This document shows, in pieces, positions 44,032-51,940 of a DNA stretch of 64,000 nt (position 1 is its first letter; every line of letters begins with the position of its first letter). Source of the DNA: an uncultured Clostridia bacterium (lineage in GTDB: Bacteria > Bacillota > Clostridia > Oscillospirales > CAG-382); the NCBI GenBank assembly GCA_947628695.1, contig CANRAV010000008.1:20951-84950 (forward strand), written 5' to 3'. Position numbers and translations under genes: made by a program. The notes beneath the pieces are model-generated. The model searched no databases and had not been told where the DNA came from. It saw nothing but the letters and a program-made list of their open reading frames with translations.

Positions 44032-45234
44032 TTACTTTACCAAAGCCAAAGTGTCGCGAGCTATGACAAGCTCCTCGTCGGTGGGTATCACAAATACGCG
44101 CACCCTGCTTCCGTCCGCCGATATGTCGGCAGGAGCGGGGAGCTTTTTTGCCATGCGGTTCTTCTCCGCGTCCACCTTTATGCCGAGGTAGTCAAGCCCT
44201 TCGAGCGAGTCAAAGCGCACATGCTCGTCGTTCTCGCCTATGCCGGCGGTGAAGACCACGGCGTCAACGCCGTTCATTGCGGCGGTGTACGCGCCGATGA
44301 ACTTCTTTATCTGGTAAACGAGTATGCCGTATGCAAGGGCTGCGTCCTTGTTGCCCTCGTCTATCGCCTTGTGTATGTCGCGTAGGTCGCTTGAAACGCC
44401 GGAAACGCCGAGGATGCCGCAGTTCTTGTTCATCCAGTTGCCTATCTCGTCAACCGATATGCCCTCCTTCTGCATCACGTAGGGGACAACCGCGGGGTCG
44501 ATGCCGCCGCAGCGCGAGCCCATGATTATGCCGTCAAGCGGGGTAAAGCCCATGCTTGTGTCGACTACCTTACCGCCCTTTACGGCGCTTATGGAGGAGC
44601 CGTTGCCGAGGTGGCAGGTGATTATCTTTGTCTCCTCTGCCGGCTTGTTTAAATATTTAAGGCATTCCTGCGTCACGTATCTGTGGGAGGTGCCGTGCGC
44701 GCCGTAGCGCTTTATGTTGTGCTTCCTTGCGACGTTTATGTCGATGGGGAAGGTAGAGGCGTACTCCGGTATGGTAGAGTGGAACGACGTGTCTATCACC
44801 AGCACCATGGGCGTGTCGGGCATAACGCTTTTGCAGCCCTTGATGCCCTGAAGGTGCGGGATGGTGTGCAGCGGCGCAAGGTCAACGCAGCGCTCTAAGG
44901 CCTCTATCGCCTCGTCGGTGACAAGCGTAGGCTTTGTAAGCCAGGGACCGCCCTGAACCACGCGGTGACCTATCGCGGATATCTGCCCCATGTCGGTAAG
45001 CACGCCGTGCTTCTTGTCCAAAATGGCGTCTATCATGGCACGTGTCGCCTCGTTGTGCGTGGGCATTGCAAGCTCTGCCCTGTACTGCACGCCGTCGGCA
45101 AGCCGCGTGTGCGTGATCCTGCCGTCAATGCCTATCCTCTCGCAAATTCCCTTTGCCAAAACCTGCTCGTTGTCCATATCGAAAAGCTGATATTTAAGAG
45201 ACGAGCTGCCTGCGTTTACAACAAGTATAAACAT
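44032..45234 (-). CDS. ackA: Acetate kinase
   Basis: AckA interconverts acetyl phosphate plus ADP and acetate plus ATP, providing fermentative ATP. ATG 45234 is 8 bases after GGAG; the track's upstream starts are too close or unsupported. The 400-residue length is standard. Motifs: FILVVNAGSSSLKYQLF at the start, GHRVVQGG, VLVIDTSFHSTIPEYA, HLGNGSS and VFTAGIGENDEHVR. No pta is adjacent. It is divergent from tmcAL, whose enzyme uses acetate and ATP. Confidence 0.97.
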   Translation of the reverse strand: MFILVVNAGSSSLKYQLFDMDNEQVLAKGICERIGIDGRITHTRLADGVQYRAELAMPTHNEATRAMIDAILDKKHGVLTDMGQISAIGHRVVQGGPWLTKPTLVTDEAIEALERCVDLAPLHTIPHLQGIKGCKSVMPDTPMVLVIDTSFHSTIPEYASTFPIDINVARKHNIKRYGAHGTSHRYVTQECLKYLNKPAEETKIITCHLGNGSSISAVKGGKVVDTSMGFTPLDGIIMGSRCGGIDPAVVPYVMQKEGISVDEIGNWMNKNCGILGVSGVSSDLRDIHKAIDEGNKDAALAYGILVYQIKKFIGAYTAAMNGVDAVVFTAGIGENDEHVRFDSLEGLDYLGIKVDAEKNRMAKKLPAPADISADGSRVRVFVIPTDEELVIARDTLALVK

Positions 45235-45316
45235 AAACATTCTCCTTAATAAGATATTCAAACAAGAACATTATACTTCCAAATTTCAAATAATGCAATA
45301 GAAAAGGCTGAAAGTT

Positions 45317-46435
45317 ATGGAAAAAACCTTTCGCACTGCCGCAATTATTTGCGAGTACAACCCCTTCCACTACGGGCACATGCACCAGATAAAGGTCGTA
45401 AAGGAAAGCGCCGGCCTTGTCGTCGGCATTATGAGCGGCGACTTCGTCCAGAGGGGCGACGTCGCAGTCGCCGGCAAGTACAGCCGTGCAGCCGCAGCCG
45501 TGGACGGCGGGATGGATCTCGTCTTGGAGCTGCCCTTCCCCTACTGCCTCGCCTCCGCGTCCGACTTCGCCGCAGCAGGCGTGCGCCTTGCCGCCGCAGT
45601 GGGTGCCGACGCGCTCGCCTTCGGCTGTGAAGACCCTGCCGAATCCTTGCTCCCCATAGCGCATTCACTTGCGGACGGCACGCTTAAGACCCGTGCCCCC
45701 GCCCTTATCGCCGCCGATAAGACGCTTTCCTACCCCCGCGCGCTGCAGGCAGCCGCCGCCGAGCAATGCGGCGCCGCTTCCGCCGCCGCAATGCAAAAGC
45801 CCAACAACATCCTCGCTTGCGAGTACCTGGCCGCCATAGAAAGCGAACACCTCCCCCTGCAGCCCATCTTCGTAAAGCGCGACGGCCGCTATCGCTCCTC
45901 CTCCGACATACGAAGCCGCAAAAACATGCGTCCCGCGCTGCCGTTCCCCGCGCACTTTGCGGAGCGCCGCAGCCTCCGATACGCCGAGCGCGCAGTCCTC
46001 TACGCGCTGCGCACCTCGACAGACGGCGTCTTCTACGGCGTGGACGCCTCCCTCGCCGCAAGGATAAAAGCCGCTGCCTGCGCCTCTGCCACGCTTGACG
46101 AGCTCGTCGGGCGCGTCACCTGCAAGCAGTACACCGCCGCGCGCGTGCGCCGCGCCGCGCTTGCCGTTTGGCTTAAAATAAGCGCCGACGCCGTAAAAGC
46201 GCCGCCCTGCTTTACAAACCTGCTTGCCGCAAACAAGCGCGGGCTTGCCTTCCTGCGCAGTCGCAGCGGCGCGCATTCGCTCCCCGTCATAACCAAACCC
46301 GCCGACTACAAAAACCGACCCGGCATCGCGCCTGTCTACGAGGCCGCCGTCGCCGCCGCCGAGTGCGCCGCCCTCTGCTGCCCCGTCCTTCCCCCCTACG
46401 GCTCACCGTTTAGGGGAAGGCCATATATTGTTTGA
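45317..46435 (+). CDS. tmcAL: tRNA(Met) cytidine acetate ligase
   Basis: TmcAL (YlbM) activates acetate with ATP to acetyl-AMP and makes N4-acetylcytidine at the wobble base of elongator tRNA-Met. The 372-residue protein begins AAIICEYNPFHYGHMHQI, the nucleotidyltransferase HxGH motif. SGDFVQRGDVAVAGKYSRA and ELPFPYCLASASDFAAAGV follow. LPLQPIFVKRDGRYRSSSDI is a later family segment. It lies 82 bases from the divergent ackA start. A family B repeat follows its stop. Confidence 0.93.
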   Translation: MEKTFRTAAIICEYNPFHYGHMHQIKVVKESAGLVVGIMSGDFVQRGDVAVAGKYSRAAAAVDGGMDLVLELPFPYCLASASDFAAAGVRLAAAVGADALAFGCEDPAESLLPIAHSLADGTLKTRAPALIAADKTLSYPRALQAAAAEQCGAASAAAMQKPNNILACEYLAAIESEHLPLQPIFVKRDGRYRSSSDIRSRKNMRPALPFPAHFAERRSLRYAERAVLYALRTSTDGVFYGVDASLAARIKAAACASATLDELVGRVTCKQYTAARVRRAALAVWLKISADAVKAPPCFTNLLAANKRGLAFLRSRSGAHSLPVITKPADYKNRPGIAPVYEAAVAAAECAALCCPVLPPYGSPFRGRPYIV

Positions 46436-46456
46436 TTTTTTTGGTTTTGTTTTTGT

Positions 46457-46639
46457 GGACGGGCTTTTCGCCCGTCCTTGGTTTTTATTATGAAGGGACT
46501 CGGTCCCTTCATGGCTGTTTTGGGTTAAGTTTACAGAAAAACACAGCTTTTTAGAGCCAAAGGGTTGGCACCCTTTGGAATCCCGAGCCGGCAACGCAGG
46601 CAGCGCTTTCACTGTGTTTAGGTCGGCTGCACGTATAAA
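46457..46639 (-). repeat. Family B palindromic repeat, copy B5 (inverted)
   Basis: Starts with GGACGGGC-TTTT-CGCCCGTCC, a stem unlike the usual GGCCGAGC one but in the same place. TGAAGGGAC/GTCCCTTCA, CCAAAGGG/CCCTTTGG and the CACGTATAA end follow. It lies between tmcAL and the orphan hicB. Confidence 0.85.
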
Positions 46640-46663
46640 CGCAGGTGCGGCAAAAATTTTTGT

Positions 46664-46692
46664 TGACAAATACGCATTAAAGGCGTATAACA
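46664..46692 (+). promoter_or_regulatory. Promoter and operator-like palindrome of orphan hicB
   Basis: TTGACA (46664-46669), 17-base spacer, TATAAC (46687-46692). ATACGC-N7-GCGTAT spans the spacer and overlaps the -10. Confidence 0.8.
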
Positions 46693-46714
46693 ATAAACGT
46701 AGGAGGGGAGGAAC

Positions 46715-47107
46715 ATGAAAAATTCATATCCTATCGTTTTAACGCCTGAGAAAAAGGGCTTTACCGTCTATATCCCCGACTTTGACATAAACACGGAGGG
46801 CGACGATATGACGGAGGCTATAGAAATGGCACGCGACGCCATAGGACTTATGGGCATTGATATTGAGGACGACGGAAACGCTCTGCCAAATCCGCGGGCA
46901 CTTCGGGACGTGCAGGCGGCAGAGGGCGCTGTCGTCTCTCTCGTGGATGTCGACTTTGCGGAATATCGCCGCAAAAATGAAATGAGAACTGTCAAGAAAA
47001 ATTGCACCCTGCCCGGCTGGCTTTGCTATGAGGCCGAAAAAGCAAATATAAACTTCTCACAGGCTTTGCAAGCCGCACTAAAGCGCGAGCTTCACATAAC
47101 AGACTGA
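46715..47107 (+). CDS. Orphan HicB-type antitoxin/regulator
   Basis: The 130-residue protein is same-length and collinear with HicB at 4864 (shared blocks: DFDINTEG, EAIEMARDAIG, VVSLVDVDFAEYRR, YEAEK). It keeps both the HicA-binding half and the C-terminal ribbon-helix-helix-like half (NCTLPGWLCYEAEKANINFS). No hicA lies upstream, where only 22 bases separate -10 and ATG, or downstream. It may be a leftover regulator that still represses its own promoter. The type I toxin promoter 90 bases downstream has a related palindrome. Confidence 0.88.
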   Translation: MKNSYPIVLTPEKKGFTVYIPDFDINTEGDDMTEAIEMARDAIGLMGIDIEDDGNALPNPRALRDVQAAEGAVVSLVDVDFAEYRRKNEMRTVKKNCTLPGWLCYEAEKANINFSQALQAALKRELHITD

Positions 47108-47157
47108 TAACGGTGTACAGGCTGACTGCTCGCATGTGACGCCGGATAACACAAAAA

Positions 47158-47190
47158 TCGCCGCGCAGTTTTTCTTGCGCGGCGACATTT
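47158..47190. terminator. Hairpin between hicB and type I TA locus 2
   Basis: TCGCCGCGCA-N8-TGCGCGGCGA then CATTTCT. It can terminate hicB and is the same boundary hairpin seen at TA loci 1 and 3. Confidence 0.8.
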
Positions 47191-47193
47191 CTA

Positions 47194-47221
47194 TTGACAA
47201 AATTCGCTAAAAGCGTATAAT
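47194..47221 (+). promoter_or_regulatory. Toxin promoter, locus 2
   Basis: TTGACA (47194-47199), 16-base spacer, TATAAT (47216-47221). The spacer has CGCT-AAA-AGCG. Confidence 0.87.
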
Positions 47222-47305
47222 ATTTTCGAAGGGCGTTATAGCCATAACGGTAGGCGGTTGGCTCCTCCTTTCTCGCTTTCTAAGCGAGGGGAAGGAGGGA
47301 TGCCG

Positions 47306-47404
47306 ATGTTTTTTGATTCATTTGAATCGATTTTCGTGCTTATAAGCATGATATGCGACCTTATACAATTGGTCGTTACAATCGTAAAAATGCGCAAAAA
47401 ATGA
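47306..47404 (+). CDS. Small hydrophobic type I toxin, locus 2
   Basis: A 32-codon ORF: MFFDSFESIFVLISMICDLI then a Val-rich helix and VKMRKK. It has one transmembrane helix, acidic residues at the start and a basic end. The second of two nearby ATGs is chosen because AAGGAGGG lies 7 bases before it, whereas the first ATG is too close. The leader hairpin CCTCCTT...GAAGGAGG masks that ribosome site. The stop TGA begins the antitoxin terminator stem. Holin-like/TxpA-type membrane toxins are the nearest known concept; no experimental relative is claimed. Confidence 0.83.
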   Translation: MFFDSFESIFVLISMICDLIQLVVTIVKMRKK

Positions 47405-47497
47405 CCGCCACTGGACTCAACAGCGGCGGTCGCCTGCTCTTTTGAGTAGGTAGCGTCTAAATTTGGGGCCAACCGCTTATCGGCGGCGCCCTTTACT
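47395..47497 (-). ncRNA. Antisense antitoxin RNA, locus 2
   Basis: Minus-strand RNA of about 100 nt. 5' part: GGGCGCCGCCGATAAGCGG then TTGGCCCC. A CCTACTC/GAGCAGG hairpin follows, then terminator GACCGCCGCTG/CAGTGGCGGTC and ATTTTTTGCG. It converges on and overlaps the toxin stop codon and 3' UTR. Its near-identity in structure with the RNAs at 10246, 53644 and 53797 supports one RNA family. Confidence 0.84.
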
Positions 47498-47503
47498 GTT
47501 TGT

Positions 47504-47532
47504 ATTATATACCTAACAAGAGAATTTGTCAA
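47504..47532 (-). promoter_or_regulatory. Antitoxin RNA promoter, locus 2
   Basis: Minus strand TTGACA (47532-47527), 17-base spacer, TATAAT (47509-47504). Confidence 0.88.
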
Positions 47533-47563
47533 GTGTTTTTACAAAAATGCCTCGTCACAAAAC

Positions 47564-47801
47564 CGCGAGCGAAGCGAGCATACAATCAAACTTGAATTTT
47601 CCGCGGGCATGTACCGCGGAAAATTCTCCTTGGATTCCCGCGAGTGCCTACCCCCACCCTCGCGGGGTGGGGGCAGGCGCGAGACGCGAGTGAACGGGAA
47701 TCTATAATAAACCGAAGGCTCTTGAGAAAGCCGCGCTTTCTCAAGAGCCAACCTTTTAGTCTTAACAGGGGCCCCCGTAAAGCCGTAAGGCTTTATGGGG
47801 A
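47564..47801 (-). repeat. Family A palindromic repeat, copy A3 (inverted)
   Basis: Contains GAATTTTCCGCGG/CCGCGGAAAATTC, the GATTCCCG/CGGGAATC arms, GGCTCTTGAGAAAG/CTTTCTCAAGAGCC and TAAAGCC-GTAA-GGCTTTA. It lies between the locus 2 antitoxin promoter and the 3' end of the SDR gene. Confidence 0.86.
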
Positions 47802-47805
47802 ATTT

Positions 47806-48519
47806 TTATGTCCATCCGCCGTTAACATCCACTGTCGCTCCTGTGATGTACGAAGCCGCGTCCGACGCCAAAAACCACGCCGCCTCCGCCACGTCGCGAG
47901 GCGTGCCGAGCCGCTCCATCGGTATTTCGTCCACTATAGCGGAGATGTCCTCCGCAGAGAGGCTTGCGTTCATATCCGTGTCAATAATCCCGGGGGCGAT
48001 GCAGTTGACGCGCACGCCGCAGAAGCCCGCCTCCTTGGCAAGCGCCTTGGTAAGGCCTATGACGGCGGCCTTTGCGGCGGAATAGTCCGCCTCGCAGGAG
48101 GCGCCGACCTCGCCCCAAACGGAGGAGATGTTGATTATGCAGCCGCCCTTGCGGCTTATCATCCCGGGCAGGAAGGCGCGGCAGCAGTTAAGGGTGCCGA
48201 ACAGGTTCACGTCGTACATAGCACGCGCGTCCTCAGGCTTTATGTCCTGAAACAGCCCGAAAAGAGCCCTTCCCGCGTTGTTTATAAGCACGTCGGGGAA
48301 TAGGCCGTCGGCCTCTATGGCGTTTCGCATGGCAAGGACCTGCGCACTGTCGGCAACGTCGGCGCGGTAAAGCGCGCAGCCCGTCTTCTGCCGAAGCGCC
48401 TCTGCCGCCTCTGCGCTTGAATTGTAGTTTGCAAGCACTCTCCAACCGCGTTCGGCAAACAGCGCGGCGCAGCCCGCGCCTATCCCGCGGGAGGCACCTG
48501 TTATCAGAACCGTTTTCAT
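47806..48519 (-). CDS. Short-chain dehydrogenase/reductase (FabG-like)
   Basis: The 237-residue NAD(P)-dependent oxidoreductase has the Rossmann motif TGASRGIGAG, NNAG at about 87, the catalytic serine in INISSVWGEVG and YSAAKAA (Tyr-Lys). The C-terminal YITGATVDVNGGWT is typical of FabG-like 3-oxoacyl-ACP reductases. Without fab neighbours the substrate is open. The start overlaps the RNase J stop by 4 bases, so they are co-transcribed. A3 touches its 3' end. Confidence 0.9.
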   Translation of the reverse strand: MKTVLITGASRGIGAGCAALFAERGWRVLANYNSSAEAAEALRQKTGCALYRADVADSAQVLAMRNAIEADGLFPDVLINNAGRALFGLFQDIKPEDARAMYDVNLFGTLNCCRAFLPGMISRKGGCIINISSVWGEVGASCEADYSAAKAAVIGLTKALAKEAGFCGVRVNCIAPGIIDTDMNASLSAEDISAIVDEIPMERLGTPRDVAEAAWFLASDAASYITGATVDVNGGWT

Positions 48520-50249
48520 ACGCTTACGTCCACAATGACGGGGATGACCATCGGCCTCTTCTTCGTCTTGCCGAACAGCTTTGAAGAGACGGCCTCCTTC
48601 ACCTTCGCCTTAATTGATGCGGCGTCTTTGTTGCCGTGGCCGAAGCACTCGTTCACCGTCTTTTTCACCTGTGCGCGCACGTCCTCCATAAGGCTGTCCT
48701 GCTCGCGCAGGAATATAAAGCCCTTGGAGATGATTTCCACTTCCGAAAGCAGCGCGCGGTAGCCGAGGTCGGCCGCGAAGACGATGATAAGCATACCGTC
48801 CTCCGCAAGCAGGCGGCGCTCCTTAAGCACTGCGTTGCCCACGTCGCCGGTGCCGTTGCCGTCCACGTACACCTGCCCGCTTTGCACCGTCTCGCCGAAC
48901 TTCGCCTTCTTCGCCTCTATTTCAAGCGCGCGTCCCTGCTCCGGTATGAAGATGTTTGCCTCGTCCATGCCAAGCATCGCGGCAAGCTCCGCGTGCCTTC
49001 TAAGGTGCTTGTATTCCCCGTGTACGGGCATAAAATATTCCGGCTTTAAAAGGTTGTGCAGTATCTTCAGCTCTTCGGAGCAGGCGTGGCCGGAGACGTG
49101 AACGTCCGGCTCGTCGTCGCTTATCATGTCCACCCCGCGCTTCAAAAGCTCGTTTACGATGTGGGAAATAAGCTTTTCGTTGCCGGGAATGGGCGACGCG
49201 GAGAGGATGACAAGGTCGCCCTTTCCAAGCTGAACCTGGCTGTGCTCGCCAAGCGCCATGCGGTACAGTGCGCTCATCGGCTCTCCCTGGCTGCCCGTGG
49301 TTATAAGGGTCAGCTGCTCTTTTTTATACCGCTTCATGTCGGAAAGCTCTATAAGAGTGCCCTCCGGGATGTTCATGTAGCCAAGCCGCTCCGCAGCGCG
49401 CATGACGTTTATCATGCTGCGCCCGGTCACGGCAACCTTGCGCCCGTACTTTACCGAGGCGTTTATAATCTGCTGTATCCTGTGTATGTTCGAGGAAAAG
49501 GTCGCTATGACTATGCGCTCGTCGCAATTGCAGAATATGCGGTCGAAAGAAGCGCCGACAATGCGCTCCGACGGGGTAAAGCCTGCGCGCTCTACATTGG
49601 TGCTGTCGCACATGAAAAGGCGCACGCCCTCCTCGCCCAGCTCTGCAAAGCGGTGCAGGTCAATGGGCGCGTCGTCTATCGGGGTGAGGTCTATCTTAAA
49701 GTCGCCGGAATGCACCACCGTCCCCTGCGGGGTCTGCAGCGCTATCGCGACGGAATCCGCAATAGAGTGGTTGACGCGCACAAACTCCGCCGTAAAACAG
49801 CCGACCGTCACGCTTTCTCCTGCCTTAAGCTCTATAAGGCGGGCGGTGTGCGGAAGCCTGTGCTCCTGCAGCTTGTTTTCCAGTATGCCAAGCGTCAGCC
49901 TCGTCGCGTAAACGGGGACATCGAACTGCTTAAGCAGATATGGAACCGCGCCGACGTGATCCTCGTGCCCGTGCGTTATGAACAGCGCCTTAAACTTTTC
50001 GGCATTCTGCTCTAAATAAGCAAAGTCCGGTATGACCAGATCTATGCCCAGCATGTCGTCCTCCGGGAAGGAAACGCCGCAGTCGATGACAACAATGTCG
50101 TCGCCGCACTCTATGGCGGTTATGTTCCTTCCTATGCCGTCCACGCCCCCAAGCGGAATTATCTTAAGCTTTTCCGCACGTGCCTTGGCAGCCGGCGCCT
50201 TCTTCTTAGCCGCCGACTTCTTTTCTTTTGCTTTGGTTGATTTTGCCAT
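48516..50249 (-). CDS. rnj: Ribonuclease J
   Basis: A metallo-beta-lactamase/beta-CASP RNase with 5'-3' exo- and endonuclease activity in mRNA decay and rRNA processing. The 577-residue protein has a Lys/Ala-rich N-terminal extension (about 1-27). Then come IIPLGGVDGIGRNITAIE, the catalytic HGHEDHVGAVPYLL (about 95), HSGDFKIDLTP, the beta-CASP region and HVSGHACSEELK. Its promoter is 200 nt upstream. By family knowledge it would be the main 5' exonuclease acting on the antisense RNAs in this genome; that link is inference. Confidence 0.95.
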   Translation of the reverse strand: MAKSTKAKEKKSAAKKKAPAAKARAEKLKIIPLGGVDGIGRNITAIECGDDIVVIDCGVSFPEDDMLGIDLVIPDFAYLEQNAEKFKALFITHGHEDHVGAVPYLLKQFDVPVYATRLTLGILENKLQEHRLPHTARLIELKAGESVTVGCFTAEFVRVNHSIADSVAIALQTPQGTVVHSGDFKIDLTPIDDAPIDLHRFAELGEEGVRLFMCDSTNVERAGFTPSERIVGASFDRIFCNCDERIVIATFSSNIHRIQQIINASVKYGRKVAVTGRSMINVMRAAERLGYMNIPEGTLIELSDMKRYKKEQLTLITTGSQGEPMSALYRMALGEHSQVQLGKGDLVILSASPIPGNEKLISHIVNELLKRGVDMISDDEPDVHVSGHACSEELKILHNLLKPEYFMPVHGEYKHLRRHAELAAMLGMDEANIFIPEQGRALEIEAKKAKFGETVQSGQVYVDGNGTGDVGNAVLKERRLLAEDGMLIIVFAADLGYRALLSEVEIISKGFIFLREQDSLMEDVRAQVKKTVNECFGHGNKDAASIKAKVKEAVSSKLFGKTKKRPMVIPVIVDVSV

Positions 50250-50340
50250 AAAATACCAAACGTACGCATTATAAATGCTTACGCCTTCTGTTCTCCTTTG
50301 TTCATTATGTATTTATATAACCCGGGGGACGCAAAAGCTT

Positions 50341-50418
50341 AAGTAATAGGTAACAGGTAATAGTGAATAAGTGCGGAAGAAAAAGCTTCACTCTTCACTA
50401 TTACCTCTTCACTAAGCC
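50341..50418. repeat. Family C repeat, facing copies
   Basis: AAGTAATAGGTAACAGGTAA and TAGTGAATAAGTGCGG face TTCACTCTTCACTATTACCT. It forms an imperfect inverted repeat inside the rnj leader. Confidence 0.65.
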
Positions 50419-50454
50419 CCTGCTTCCGGGCAAAGTCCAAAAATCCACACCTAT

Positions 50455-50483
50455 ATTATGCCCCATTTTTTCCTTCTTGTCAA
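50455..50483 (-). promoter_or_regulatory. Promoter of rnj-SDR operon
   Basis: Minus strand TTGACA (50483-50478), 17-base spacer, CATAAT (50460-50455). The long leader crosses the family C repeat. Confidence 0.7.
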
Positions 50484-50537
50484 GAGTAAAAAAGACGGCA
50501 TATAATGAGGTTGGGAAAACTTTGGTCAAAGTGCCAC

Positions 50538-50565
50538 TTGACAATCCGTAAAATAATGGTATCAT
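50538..50565 (+). promoter_or_regulatory. Promoter of murA
   Basis: TTGACA (50538-50543), 16-base spacer, TATCAT (50560-50565), about 65 bases before the murA ATG. Confidence 0.7.
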
Positions 50566-50630
50566 ATATACGTATGCGTGTGCGTATACGAAAAAGAATA
50601 AAAGCAACGGCATCCGAGAGGGTTTTATAT

Positions 50631-51920
50631 ATGGATAAAATTGTTATAAACGGCGGCAGGCCGCTTTACGGGACGATAGAGGTCGGCGGGATGAAGAATT
50701 CCAGCCTTCCCATACTTTTTGCGACTATCCTTGTAAAAGGAGAGTGCGTTATAGAAAATCTGCCGCCGATAGACGACGTTTCATCTGCATTATCGATGCT
50801 TCAAAGCATGGGCGCGGAGGTGCGCATGCTTGACCGCACGACTGCCGCAGTCGACACAAGGAACATACGCTGCGGCTCTGCCCCTTACGAGGAGGCGCGC
50901 CACATGCGCGCTTCGTACTACATAGCGGGGGCGGAGCTTGGCAGGTTCGGCAGGGCGGTTGTGCCGCTTCCCGGCGGCTGTGACTTCGGGCAGAGACCCA
51001 TTGACCAGCACATCAAGGGCTTTGAGGCATTGGGGGCTTCCGTCTCGCTTGACGGGGGCTATATCAGGGCAGAGGCGCCCGGCGGCCTTATGGGCGACAG
51101 CGTGTTTATGGACGTTGTTTCCGTGGGTGCTACCATCAACATAATACTTGCCGCCGCGCTTGCGGAGGGCGTTACCACGATAGACGGCGCTGCCAAGGAG
51201 CCGCACGTCGTTGACCTTGCCAACTTCCTTAACGCCTGCGGTGCGGACATAACCGGCGCAGGCACAGATGTTATACGTATTAAAGGCGTCGCCTCCTTAA
51301 GCGGTGCTTCCTACACCGTGCTTCCCGACATGATAGAGGCCGGTACCTATATGATAGCGGCGGCTGCCACACGCGGCAGTGTGACGATAAGCAACGTCAT
51401 CCCCAAGCACCTTGATTCCGTCACCGCAAAGCTGCGCGAGATGGGCGCGGAGGTTGAGGAGAACGACACCTCCGTTGTCGTTTCCGCTGCCGGCGCTTCC
51501 TTCAAGGGCGTCCGCGTAAAGACCCAGCCGTATCCCGGCTTCCCCACAGACATGAACCCGCAGATGTGCGTGATGATGTGCCTTGCCGAGGGCGACAGCC
51601 AGCTTAGGGAAGGCGTTTGGGACAACCGCTTCCGCTACGTGAAGGAGCTTGTGCGCATGGGTGCGCAGATAGATGTAGAGCCGAAGATGGCCTACGTAAA
51701 GGGCGTTGGAAGGCTTACAGGCGCTTCCGTTAAGGCCGTTGACCTGCGCGCAGGCGCTGCCATGGTCATTGCCGGCCTTGCCGCGGAGGGGACCACCGAG
51801 ATAACGGACATTTATCACATAGAGCGCGGATACGAAAACATGGTGGAAAAGCTTAAGGCACTCGGCGCGGATATCGAAAAGACAGAGGCGCCGGAAAGCT
51901 TCCGCTCCGCAGCCGTGTAA
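50631..51920 (+). CDS. murA: UDP-N-acetylglucosamine 1-carboxyvinyltransferase
   Basis: MurA transfers enolpyruvyl from PEP to UDP-GlcNAc, the first committed step of peptidoglycan synthesis. The start is ATG 50631 after AGAGGG; the track's N-terminal 42 codons lie over the promoter. The 429-residue protein has INGGRPLYGTIEVGGMKNSS at the start and C117 in LPGGCDFGQRPIDQH, equivalent to the catalytic/fosfomycin-target cysteine. RYVKELVRMGAQ and DLRAGAAMVIAGL are further family segments. Confidence 0.97.
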   Translation: MDKIVINGGRPLYGTIEVGGMKNSSLPILFATILVKGECVIENLPPIDDVSSALSMLQSMGAEVRMLDRTTAAVDTRNIRCGSAPYEEARHMRASYYIAGAELGRFGRAVVPLPGGCDFGQRPIDQHIKGFEALGASVSLDGGYIRAEAPGGLMGDSVFMDVVSVGATINIILAAALAEGVTTIDGAAKEPHVVDLANFLNACGADITGAGTDVIRIKGVASLSGASYTVLPDMIEAGTYMIAAAATRGSVTISNVIPKHLDSVTAKLREMGAEVEENDTSVVVSAAGASFKGVRVKTQPYPGFPTDMNPQMCVMMCLAEGDSQLREGVWDNRFRYVKELVRMGAQIDVEPKMAYVKGVGRLTGASVKAVDLRAGAAMVIAGLAAEGTTEITDIYHIERGYENMVEKLKALGADIEKTEAPESFRSAAV

Positions 51921-51940
51921 GTTTACGGGGATGTTAATTT

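Noticed and set aside
47236-47532. 98-aa minus-strand ORF (and similar ORFs at 10285-10479 and the end of 63592-63924) with GAADKRLAP/EQATAAVESSGGH-like text
   Set aside because: These are translations of the conserved antitoxin RNA and toxin-antisense strand. They share text only because the RNA is conserved, and they lack ribosome sites.
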